From contig CALLLH010000005.1 in the NCBI GenBank assembly GCA_938082505.1, forward strand, positions 186,001 to 250,000: a stretch of DNA of 64,000 nt. Direction: 5' to 3'. Under the pieces are notes generated by a model, which was not told the origin of the DNA, did not search any database, and saw only the letters and a program-made list of their open reading frames with translations. Origin of the DNA: an uncultured Flavobacteriales bacterium (GTDB lineage: Bacteria; Bacteroidota; Bacteroidia; Flavobacteriales_D; Sanyastnellaceae). The position numbers and the translations under genes are program-made. Of the stretch, positions 53,255-61,318 are shown piece by piece. The stretch's first letter is position 1; every line of letters begins with the position of its first letter.

Positions 53255-53261
53255 TCATTGG

Positions 53262-55673
53262 ATGGTCAGGAGCTGGCTCATGGCGTCCATGGCGATTTCC
53301 CTGTCGTGGCAAATGTCAGGACAGGTCATCGAGGTGCAGGACGAACAGGGCAATCCCCTGCCCTCGGCCGTCATCCGAAACGATGCGGGGGAGGTGCGGA
53401 TGACGGACCTGGACGGGCGCATTGAACTTGACAGCCTCCTTCGGAATGGGGACACCCTCGAAATCCGAAGCATGGGATTCGGTACCCGGTCGGTAGCCAT
53501 GCCGGACCAATACCGCGACATCGAGGTCAACCTGGTGCCAGCGTCGGTCAACCTCTCCGAGGTCGTGGTGGTCAGTGCCCAACCGGCGCGGGAGATGATG
53601 ACGGCCATGACGGCCAACCGCTTGACCGCTGCTTCGGTGGCGAGTGAAGCGCCCTCCAATGCGGCCACCCTGCTCTGGAAAACGGGCCAGGTGCACGTCC
53701 AGCAAAGCCAACAGGGCGGGGGATCCCCTGTCCTGAGGGGATTCGAGGCGAACAGGATTCTCCTCGTCATCGATGGTGTCCGCATGAACAACGCCATCTA
53801 TCGGAGCGGTCACCTCCAGAACGCGATGACCGTCGACCCATTCATCCTCGCGGCGACCGACGTGCTGCATGGAGCGGGCTCAGTCCAATACGGCAGCGAC
53901 GCCCTGGGAGGCGTCATCCACTATCGGACGCGCTCTCCGCGGTGGGACCTCGGCGTCCGCGCCCATGGCCAGCTGGGGTATTCAACGGCATCCAATACGC
54001 CGACCTTCCACGCGGATGCAGAGGTCGCGGGCAGGGCCTGGGCTTGTTTGACGAGCGTCACGCACCGTCGCTACGGCAATTTGAGGATGGGCAAATGGAG
54101 GCCGCATGGGGAAGAGGAATGGGGCCGCATACCATGGGTGCGCAGTACCGAGGTGAATGGGGTGACCGTGACCGATTTCGCAGGCAACAACCCGGATCAG
54201 GACGTCCAGCCCGGTACGGGATATGAGCAGACGGATGTCTTGCAGAAGTTGCGCTTCGGCGGCAAGGCCCGTCACATTGAATTCAACTTCCAACACAGCG
54301 CCAGCTCGGCTGTCCCGAGGTTTGACCGGCTCAATGACGCGCTGGAAAACGGCGATCCGAAGTGGGCCCAATGGGAATACGGCCCCCAATTGAGGTCCCT
54401 GGCTTCCGTTCGGGGAGTGGGCAGGGTGAGGTCTCTGGGCAATGTGGCCTTGACCGCATCATACCAGGCCATTGAGGAGTCCCGGCTCAAGGCGCGTTTT
54501 GGCGCCCAGGAAAGGGAAGTGCAGGAAGAAAAAGTGGCGGTGGGCAGTCTTGTTCTGGACGTGGATCGGATGGTGCGGCGGTGGCAAGTATCCTATGGGG
54601 CGTTCTGGAGCCGGGACCGGGTGCGTTCCAGCGCCTGGTCCGAGCGGCGGGCGGACGGTCTGCTCATGCCGACGCCTGTCCTGACCCGCTATCCCAACGG
54701 AGGATCCGGCATGGGCTCGTGGGCCGCGTATGCCGGAGCGGAGCGGCGTTGGAACCAATGGAGCCTGTTCAGCGCCGCCCGGTATACCCGAGGGTGGCTC
54801 AACGCGCGGTTCGATTCCCAACCCGGCCTGGACCTGCCTTTCAATGGGGTCTCTTACCGCCGGGGCGCCCTCACCGGAAGCACCACCCTGAGGTGGTCCC
54901 CCATTCAGCGGATGGGACTGCACGCTGTGCTTTCCACGGCTTTCCGCAACCCCAACGTGGATGACGTGGGCAAGGTCCGGGCCAAGGACGGATATGCCAT
55001 TTTGCCTTCGGATGGCTTGCGACCGGAGCGGCTGGCAGGGATTGAAATCGGAGGGCGGTGGCGCAGTGCGAACGAGCGCCTGGCATTCAACGGGGCACTT
55101 TATCTGACCGGATTGCGCGATGCCATCGTCCCGGTGGACACCGTGTTGACCGATGCTGCCGGTCTGGCACTCACGCACTTTGTCGTGGAGGGGGATACGA
55201 ATCTGATCCAGGTCAATGCGAACCTGGGCCGCGCGGTCATCCGCGGGTCCCAATGGCGGGTGATGTATCGGCCGGCTTCGGGATGGCGCATGGAGGCCAC
55301 GGCCAATTTCACCAGGGGCCGCGACAATCGGAAAGGCACGCCGCTTGCCCACATCCCGCCGTTGTTTGGTCGTTTCTCGGCAGAGCGTGCTTGGGATTGG
55401 TTGTCGATGGAGACGCACATCCTCTGGAGCGGACGCAAAGCGCTGGATGCCTATGGACCCGGGTCAACGGACAACCTCGCGGAAGCCTTGCCTTCCGGGA
55501 ACCCCGCCTGGTGGACCATCGGCACCGATGTCGAGGGCCGCTTGACGGAGCGGATGACGGTCGCGGTCGGGGTGCACAACATCCTCGACCGGCACTACAA
55601 GGTCTTTGCTTCCGGAATCAGTGCTTCCGGCAGGGATTTCCGGTGCAGTCTGAGGTGGCGGCCCTCGGCGTGA
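53262..55673 (+). CDS. TonB-dependent outer-membrane receptor
   Basis: 803 residues. A signal segment leads to a carboxypeptidase-regulatory-like N-terminal domain (QDEQGNPLPSAVIRNDAGEV), then the plug (SPVLRGFEANRILLVIDGVR, then MNNAIYRSGHLQN; GAGSVQYGSDALGGVIHYRT) and a beta-barrel ending at FRCSLRWRPSA. The plug resembles the haem/iron-protein receptor branch, but the substrate is not settled. No adjacent lipoprotein or outer-membrane SusD partner is seen. ATG at 53262 begins the signal peptide; ATG 53280 is an alternative. Confidence 0.9.
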   Translation: MVRSWLMASMAISLSWQMSGQVIEVQDEQGNPLPSAVIRNDAGEVRMTDLDGRIELDSLLRNGDTLEIRSMGFGTRSVAMPDQYRDIEVNLVPASVNLSEVVVVSAQPAREMMTAMTANRLTAASVASEAPSNAATLLWKTGQVHVQQSQQGGGSPVLRGFEANRILLVIDGVRMNNAIYRSGHLQNAMTVDPFILAATDVLHGAGSVQYGSDALGGVIHYRTRSPRWDLGVRAHGQLGYSTASNTPTFHADAEVAGRAWACLTSVTHRRYGNLRMGKWRPHGEEEWGRIPWVRSTEVNGVTVTDFAGNNPDQDVQPGTGYEQTDVLQKLRFGGKARHIEFNFQHSASSAVPRFDRLNDALENGDPKWAQWEYGPQLRSLASVRGVGRVRSLGNVALTASYQAIEESRLKARFGAQEREVQEEKVAVGSLVLDVDRMVRRWQVSYGAFWSRDRVRSSAWSERRADGLLMPTPVLTRYPNGGSGMGSWAAYAGAERRWNQWSLFSAARYTRGWLNARFDSQPGLDLPFNGVSYRRGALTGSTTLRWSPIQRMGLHAVLSTAFRNPNVDDVGKVRAKDGYAILPSDGLRPERLAGIEIGGRWRSANERLAFNGALYLTGLRDAIVPVDTVLTDAAGLALTHFVVEGDTNLIQVNANLGRAVIRGSQWRVMYRPASGWRMEATANFTRGRDNRKGTPLAHIPPLFGRFSAERAWDWLSMETHILWSGRKALDAYGPGSTDNLAEALPSGNPAWWTIGTDVEGRLTERMTVAVGVHNILDRHYKVFASGISASGRDFRCSLRWRPSA

Positions 55674-55680
55674 ACCCCTG

Positions 55681-55688
55681 TATCTTCG
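55681..55688 (+). promoter_or_regulatory. -7-like element TATCTTCG, 4 bases before the holB ATG
   Basis: TATCTTCG-GGTC-ATG, immediately after the receptor gene's stop. Same octamer and same spacing pattern as other genes in the window. No -33 TTG. Confidence 0.5.
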
Positions 55689-55692
55689 GGTC

Positions 55693-56820
55693 ATGGAAGC
55701 GGTGCGAGAAGCCATAGGTCAGGAGGTCCTCGCGGCCCGGCTGGCCGAGCATTCGGCCAAGGGCACGTTGGCCCATGCCATGCTGTTCACAGGCCCTCCC
55801 GGCAGGGGCGGACTGGCCTTGGCCTTGAATCTGGCCCGGCGCCTGCACTGCACGGACCGCGCCTCATCGGAACCCTGTGGTGCCTGTCCCTCCTGTCAAC
55901 AGCACGACCAACTGCAGCACCCCGACCTGCACTTCACATTTCCAGTCGTCAAGCCGGCCGGCAAGGACAAAGCGTTGAGTGCGGATCAACTCGGGACATG
56001 GAGGAGCCTGTTGCGCGAGGTGGGGCCGCATTTTGACATGGAGGACCTGCGGGACCGCATGGCGGTCGGCAACAAGCAGCCGTTCATTTCCGTCCATGAG
56101 GCCGCAGATATTCTGCGGCGGTTGTCGCTGACGGCACATGCTGGAGGCTGGAAGGTGCAGATCATCTGGGGGGCGCAATGGATGCGGACGGACACCGCCA
56201 ACAAGTTGCTGAAGGTCATCGAAGAGCCGCCTCAGAAAACCGTTTTCATCCTCTTGGCCGATTCAACCGAGAATTTGCTGGCCACCATACTCAGCCGTAC
56301 ACAGATCATTCCCATACCGCCCGTTCAGGAGGAACAGCTCGGTGCATGGCTGCGCGGTCTCGGTGCGGCGGATGAACAGGTGTCGGATGCGGTGAGCCTT
56401 TCCGAGGGCGACCTGGCTCGGGCACGCCGCCTCCTGCGCGAGGATACTGCGGGGGAATTCGCCATGTTCGTCGAGTGGATGCGCACGGCATTTGCCCGCG
56501 ATGGACGCAAGGCGTCGAACCTGGCCGACAATTTCCACGACCTCGGCCGGGAGCAGCAGAAGCAATTCCTGTCATACGCGCTGCACATGGCCAGGCAGTG
56601 CATCGTGGGCAATTACGGGGCCGCCGGGGCCGTCAGATTGCGGGCGTCGGAAAGGGGATTCGCGGAGAAATTCTCCCCGTACATCCACCATGGCAACATC
56701 GTGGACATGCAGGAGGAGCTGGAGAAGGCGTCAAGGGATGTTGCGGGCAACGTCTATGGCAGGACGGTCTTTCTCGATTTGAGCATGCGGATGATGGAAC
56801 TTCTCCATCGCCCTCGATAG
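55693..56820 (+). CDS. holB: DNA polymerase III delta-prime subunit
   Basis: 375 residues. Part of the clamp-loader complex. The zinc module is intact (Cys53, Cys62, Cys65, Cys68 in PCGACPSCQQ). The P-loop is degenerate: TGPPGRGGLALAL lacks the Lys and Thr of GxxGxGKT, consistent with the non-hydrolysing delta-prime role. ADSTENLLATILSRTQII is the sensor/arginine-finger region (SRT instead of SRC). It has its own promoter-like element 4 bases before the ATG. Confidence 0.9.
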   Translation: MEAVREAIGQEVLAARLAEHSAKGTLAHAMLFTGPPGRGGLALALNLARRLHCTDRASSEPCGACPSCQQHDQLQHPDLHFTFPVVKPAGKDKALSADQLGTWRSLLREVGPHFDMEDLRDRMAVGNKQPFISVHEAADILRRLSLTAHAGGWKVQIIWGAQWMRTDTANKLLKVIEEPPQKTVFILLADSTENLLATILSRTQIIPIPPVQEEQLGAWLRGLGAADEQVSDAVSLSEGDLARARRLLREDTAGEFAMFVEWMRTAFARDGRKASNLADNFHDLGREQQKQFLSYALHMARQCIVGNYGAAGAVRLRASERGFAEKFSPYIHHGNIVDMQEELEKASRDVAGNVYGRTVFLDLSMRMMELLHRPR

Positions 56821-56838
56821 GAGGACCCCTCCGCGCGT

Positions 56839-56846
56839 TATCTTCG
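56839..56846 (+). promoter_or_regulatory. -7-like element TATCTTCG upstream of ricT
   Basis: TATCTTCG, 45 bases before the ricT ATG, between holB and ricT. No -33 TTG recognised. Confidence 0.45.
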
Positions 56847-56891
56847 GGGGAAGGCCGGTACTGTTACCGGCAAGCGATTCGGACTGGGAAC

Positions 56892-58139
56892 ATGGGATGT
56901 GCTTCATGCAGTAAAGGACCAGACGGCAAGCCGATGGGCTGCCGATCCAATGGGAATTGCGGCAACTGCGGTTGTGACGTGATGACCGTGTTTGATTGGC
57001 TGGAAGGGGTGCCCATCCCCGAGGGCCAGCGCCCGTTCGACATCGTCGAAATCCGGTTCAAGCGAAACCGCAAGGGCTACTACCGCATCGGCCAGGGTCG
57101 ACGCGTGCAGACGGGAGATGTGGCCGTGGTCGATGCCGCACCGGGAGAGGACATGGGCATCGTTTCGCTGACCGGCGAGCTGGTCCGGGCCCAGATGAAG
57201 GCCAAAGGAGTCAAGGACACCCATGAGATCAAGCGTGTCGTGCGCAAGGCGGAGATGGACGACATCAACACCTGGCAGGCAGCACGGAACCGCGAGGATG
57301 CGACATTGTCCGAAGCGAGACGCATCATTGCGGACCACCACCTCGACATGAAGCTGGGCGATGCGGAGTACCAGGCCGACGGCACCAAGTGCACATTCTA
57401 CTACACGGCCGAACAGAGGGTCGATTTCAGGGAATTGGTGCGGGATCTGGCGGCGGCATTCAAGGTGCGGGTGGAAATGCGCCAGATTGGAGCACGACAG
57501 GAATCCGCCAGGCTTGGCGGCATCGGGGTCTGCGGTCGTGAGCTGTGCTGCTCCACTTGGCTCACCGATTTCCGCAGCGTATCGACGGGGGCAGCCCGTT
57601 ACCAGCATTTATCCCTCAACCCGCAGAAGCTGGCGGGCCAATGCGGAAAGCTCAAGTGTTGCCTGAATTTCGAGCTGGATCAATACAAGGAGGCGGTAGC
57701 CCAGTTCCCGCCGCCGAGCACGAAACTCATGACCCGGAAAGGCAAGGCGGGTCATTTCAAGACGGACATTTTTGGAGGAAGGATGTGGTTCCAGTACTTC
57801 GATGATCCCGGGGCGTCTCCCATCCCCATCGATCTCGCGGATGTCCGGCACATCATGGAGATGAACGCCAAGGGCGAGAAACCAGACGATCTTCAGGGAT
57901 ATGCCATCGTGGCGGAAGCCGCCCCGGAGGACGCCCTGTACGGGGATGTCGTCGGCCAGGACGACGTCAGTCGTTTTGACTCCAGTGGTCGCCAGCGCCG
58001 CAAGGGTGGGCGCGGCCGCAGCCGTTCCCAGCGGGGGGGCGCCAAGCCGAGCGGCACCACGGCACCAGAAGGGGCCAGTCAGGGCAGGCGGCGCAAGAAG
58101 AGAAGGAAAGGCCGCGGAAACGGGAACAGCACTGAATGA
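56892..58139 (+). CDS. ricT: PSP1-domain protein RicT (YaaT)
   Basis: 415 residues. The cysteine-rich N-terminus (MGCASCSKGPDGKPMGCRSN) and the PSP1 core (VCGRELCCSTWL, GKLKCCLNFELD) are typical. In Bacillus RicT joins RicA and RicF in an iron-sulphur complex that aids RNase Y; no RicA or RicF is seen here, so the role in Bacteroidota is open. The last 60 residues are a basic tail rich in Arg, Lys and Gly, possibly RNA-binding. The stop overlaps gldH (ATGA). Confidence 0.9.
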   Translation: MGCASCSKGPDGKPMGCRSNGNCGNCGCDVMTVFDWLEGVPIPEGQRPFDIVEIRFKRNRKGYYRIGQGRRVQTGDVAVVDAAPGEDMGIVSLTGELVRAQMKAKGVKDTHEIKRVVRKAEMDDINTWQAARNREDATLSEARRIIADHHLDMKLGDAEYQADGTKCTFYYTAEQRVDFRELVRDLAAAFKVRVEMRQIGARQESARLGGIGVCGRELCCSTWLTDFRSVSTGAARYQHLSLNPQKLAGQCGKLKCCLNFELDQYKEAVAQFPPPSTKLMTRKGKAGHFKTDIFGGRMWFQYFDDPGASPIPIDLADVRHIMEMNAKGEKPDDLQGYAIVAEAAPEDALYGDVVGQDDVSRFDSSGRQRRKGGRGRSRSQRGGAKPSGTTAPEGASQGRRRKKRRKGRGNGNSTE

Positions 58140-58612
58140 TGCGGAACTGGGGACATTTGGCCGGATGGGCCCTGTGTGCCACCGTTGTCATGGGCTGTGG
58201 AAAGGGCCCCGTGGCTTCAGATTCGGCTGCAGTCAGCACGGAAGGGTGGTCCGCAACGGACACGGTGCGGCTCACTTTTGACGTCCAACAGCCGGACCAT
58301 CGGCATGACCTCCAGTTCGGGCTGCGGCACAACGAGGACTATCCGTTCTCCAACCTCTACCTGTTCGTCCGGCTCACCTACCCGAATGGCAGGACCTTGA
58401 CCGACACCCTGTCCTGTCCCCTCGCCGGACCGGATGGAAGATGGTACGGCAGTGGACGCCATTGGATAGACCACCGGATCGGATACAAGAAAAGGGTGGC
58501 ATTTCCATTGCCTGGAACGTACACCTTGGATGTGGTTCACGCCATGCGAAAGGACCCTTTGCCCGGGCTCAGTGCCATCCGCTTCAGTCTGTTCGACCAG
58601 ACGGCCGACTGA
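58136..58612 (+). CDS. gldH: Gliding-motility lipoprotein GldH
   Basis: 158 residues. Lipoprotein signal ending VVMGC. The body (YPFSNLYLFVRLTYPNGRTL, KKRVAFPLPGTYTLDVVHAM) matches GldH, required for gliding and type IX secretion in Flavobacterium. It is coupled to ricT, the usual neighbour in Bacteroidota. This gene and the type IX cargo nearby show that the organism has the secretion system, though whether it glides is not known. Confidence 0.88.
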   Translation: MMRNWGHLAGWALCATVVMGCGKGPVASDSAAVSTEGWSATDTVRLTFDVQQPDHRHDLQFGLRHNEDYPFSNLYLFVRLTYPNGRTLTDTLSCPLAGPDGRWYGSGRHWIDHRIGYKKRVAFPLPGTYTLDVVHAMRKDPLPGLSAIRFSLFDQTAD

Positions 58613-58618
58613 CCGTTC

Positions 58619-59104
58619 TCATTCCGGAAGGGGCACGGGAGGCTCGTTGGAGACCGCATGTCCTGCGTCCTCCCAGCCGTAGAAGCCATCCCTCAGGTTG
58701 TACACCTCCTTGAATCCCGATCGGGAAAGGAAGTCCATGGCATCGGCACTGCGCCCACCTGCTGCGCAATAGACGGCAATCGGCCTGTCTTTGGGCAAGG
58801 TTGCGGCACGCGTCCGGAAGTCATCCTCCAAGAAGTCCAGAAAGCAGGCGCCCCCGAGGTGGCCTTTGTCCCACTCCCGGGCGGTGCGGACATCGAGGAG
58901 CAACAAATCGGGCCGCTCGTCCAACAGCGCAAGCAACTCGACGCCGCTGATGTCGCGTGCTACAGCTTGGTCCGGTTGGGAAGTCTCCTCGCTCAGCGAC
59001 GAAACGCCGTTGTCGGAGGCGCAACCGGCACTCTCCGAGGAAATGAGGATCAACGCGGCCATGGTCAGGGCCGTATTGATGTTGGAAAAATGCAGCCTCA
59101 CCAT
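58619..59104 (-). CDS. Rhodanese-domain lipoprotein
   Basis: 161 residues. Signal peptide with a lipobox-like SESAGC. A single rhodanese domain follows with LLLLDVRTAREWDKGHLGGA and the active-site loop AVYCAAGGRSADAM (catalytic Cys). It is expected to transfer sulphur or bind thiol partners in the periplasm. ATG at 59104 is preferred to the in-frame start at 59167, and a TAGCTTTG element lies 5 bases upstream. It converges with gldH, 6 bases apart, and is divergent from the protease gene. Confidence 0.85.
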   Translation of the reverse strand: MVRLHFSNINTALTMAALILISSESAGCASDNGVSSLSEETSQPDQAVARDISGVELLALLDERPDLLLLDVRTAREWDKGHLGGACFLDFLEDDFRTRAATLPKDRPIAVYCAAGGRSADAMDFLSRSGFKEVYNLRDGFYGWEDAGHAVSNEPPVPLPE

Positions 59105-59109
59105 GGTGT

Positions 59110-59117
59110 CAAAGCTA
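59110..59117 (-). promoter_or_regulatory. -7-like element TAGCTTTG, 5 bases before the rhodanese ATG
   Basis: A perfect TAnnTTTG on the minus strand, then ACACC and ATG. No -33 TTG. It suggests a nearly leaderless mRNA. Confidence 0.45.
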
Positions 59118-59212
59118 CTGCTTGGCCGCTCATTCCCCGCAGGACGATCGTCCGCGCCCACGCCCAAGGTCTTCCCGCAATCCGAAGCTTATCTTGCCGA
59201 GCCTGCAAGCCC

Positions 59213-61312
59213 ATGAAATTGAATTTTTCTCTTTACTGCAAGTCCTTGGCCTCAACGTGCCTGTTGGCCCTTGCCTTTATAGCGCCCGCTCAGACACCGC
59301 TTTCCTGTGGACAGTCGGATGCCCAGGCGGCATTCGATGCGGCCCATCCGGGAGCTGCAGAGGCTCGCGCAGCCCGGGAAGAAGCCACGCGCAATGCAGC
59401 GCGCGAACGGACGCAGCGTGGAGGCGGAGACGATGAGCTTTACATCATCCCGGTGGTCTTCCATGTCATCCATGACAATGGGGAGGAGAACATCAGCGAT
59501 GCCCAAATCCAGAACGCCATCGACATCCTCAACGCGGATTTCCGGAAGATGAACGCGGACACCGGGCAGATCGTGGCCGGATTCGTGAATGTCGCAGCCG
59601 ATGTGGATGTGGAGTTCCGTCTCGCCAAGCGCGATCCGCAAGGAAACTGCCATTCGGGCATCAACCGGATCCAGAGTGAGCTGACCTACGAAGGCAACAA
59701 TGAGATGAAGCAGCTCATCAATTGGCCTCGGGCGAGCTACATGAACGTCTATGTGGCCGCCAGTGCGGCAGGCGCGGCAGGATACACAAACTACCCCTCC
59801 GATTGGGGGGCCAACACCGACGGCATCGTGCTGCGCCATGACTACGTGGGCAGCATCGGAACGAGCAACCCATACAGGAGCCGCACCTTGACCCATGAAT
59901 GTGGTCATTGGCTCAACCTGCCCCACACTTGGGGCAGTTCAAACAGTCCGAACGAGGAGGACAACTGTGAGATCGATGATGGGGTCGAGGACACGCCGCT
60001 CTGCTTGGGCAGCCCTGTCGGTCTTTGCGACCTCGACCGGACCACGTGTGGTTCCTTGGACAACGTGCAGAATTACATGGAATACAGCTATTGCGGGGCC
60101 ATGTACACCATGGGACAACGTGCGCGGATGCGGGTGGCACTCAATGATGACATCGCCGATCGCAACCAGCTTTGGACGCCTCAGAACATCGATGAGACGG
60201 GAGTTTACGAGGAGGAACTCCTGTGCCGTGCGGAATTCTCGGTGGACCGCCAGGAGGTCTGCCTCGGAGAGGAGGTCCAGTTCACCGATGCCAGTTTCTT
60301 CGGGGTCACCACTTGGTCCTGGGACTTCGGCGATGGATCGAACCTGGAGGGTTCGGATGAATCCATCCACCGGAATCCGATCCACATCTACGAGCAAGCA
60401 GGAGAATTCGAGGTTTACCTCACCGCCTCGAACGCCTCCGGAGCGGTGACTTCCTTGGATCCGGTCGTGATCAGGGTCTTGGACGACGGGATGTTGCCTG
60501 CACCCATGGTGGAGGGCTTCGAGTCCGGTCAGGGCCCGTGGAGCGATGGACAGTGGACCGTCCAGACACAGGATGGTCAGCCGTGGCAAATCCGGGAGAC
60601 CACCGGATATAGCGGTGCTCGGTCCCTGTATGTGCGCAACCGGCAGAATGTGGGGGGTGAGATCACGAGGGTGACTTCCACCACCTTCGACGCTGGAGAT
60701 ATGGCGGCGGTGTTCATCGCGTACAAGTATGCATACAGCCACAGGACCACAGGTGAGACGGACGACCGCCTGAAGCTGCAGGTGAGCAAGGATTGTGGTG
60801 AGTCATGGAACACCCGTCAATTCCACAGGGGCATCATCGACCTTCCGACGGCCGAGCCCCATGGCGGCAACTTCTACCCCTCGGGAACGGGAGAGTGGAC
60901 GGGCCACATCGAGGAGGTGGACAATGAGATTTACATGGTGCCCAATTTGCGCATCCGATTTGAATTCGAATCCAAGGGGGGCAACAACGTCTTCATCGAC
61001 GACATCAATGTCTACGGTGTGGATTCGCTCGGCAATGTGCAGTCCCTGGTTGTCGATATGGAGACCACGGCATTGTCGCTCTCCCTCTTTCCCAACCCCA
61101 CCACAGGCGAGGCCATCGCGGCGGCTCAATGGCCCGGGGATGGCGCCGTCCTCATACTGCGGGATGCCGCCGGCCGACTGGTCCGGCAGGAGCAGTTGCG
61201 TGGAAACGGAGGCCGCCGCATCCCCCTCGATGGTTTGGCACCAGGGGTGCACTTCATCGAGTTGAACGCGGCGGACCAACGGGTGGTGGAGCGGTTGCTC
61301 GTCCTGCGTTGA
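59213..61312 (+). CDS. Secreted M43-family metalloprotease with PKD and type IX sorting domain
   Basis: 699 residues. Signal peptide to about residue 26. The catalytic zinc motif is HECGHWLNLPH, with His228, Glu229, His232 and His238, and the downstream Met-turn NYMEYSYC, typical of the pappalysin-like M43 family. A PKD domain follows (WSWDFGDGSNLEGSDE), then a jelly-roll-like domain with GFESGQGPWSDGQW, and a C-terminal type IX sorting domain (LSLFPNPTTGEAIAA, LDGLAPGVHFIEL). It is probably exported and processed by the type IX system and degrades extracellular protein. A TATCTTGC element lies 15 bases before the ATG. It converges with the peroxidase gene, 6 bases apart. Confidence 0.9.
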   Translation: MKLNFSLYCKSLASTCLLALAFIAPAQTPLSCGQSDAQAAFDAAHPGAAEARAAREEATRNAARERTQRGGGDDELYIIPVVFHVIHDNGEENISDAQIQNAIDILNADFRKMNADTGQIVAGFVNVAADVDVEFRLAKRDPQGNCHSGINRIQSELTYEGNNEMKQLINWPRASYMNVYVAASAAGAAGYTNYPSDWGANTDGIVLRHDYVGSIGTSNPYRSRTLTHECGHWLNLPHTWGSSNSPNEEDNCEIDDGVEDTPLCLGSPVGLCDLDRTTCGSLDNVQNYMEYSYCGAMYTMGQRARMRVALNDDIADRNQLWTPQNIDETGVYEEELLCRAEFSVDRQEVCLGEEVQFTDASFFGVTTWSWDFGDGSNLEGSDESIHRNPIHIYEQAGEFEVYLTASNASGAVTSLDPVVIRVLDDGMLPAPMVEGFESGQGPWSDGQWTVQTQDGQPWQIRETTGYSGARSLYVRNRQNVGGEITRVTSTTFDAGDMAAVFIAYKYAYSHRTTGETDDRLKLQVSKDCGESWNTRQFHRGIIDLPTAEPHGGNFYPSGTGEWTGHIEEVDNEIYMVPNLRIRFEFESKGGNNVFIDDINVYGVDSLGNVQSLVVDMETTALSLSLFPNPTTGEAIAAAQWPGDGAVLILRDAAGRLVRQEQLRGNGGRRIPLDGLAPGVHFIELNAADQRVVERLLVLR

Positions 61313-61318
61313 ACGGAG

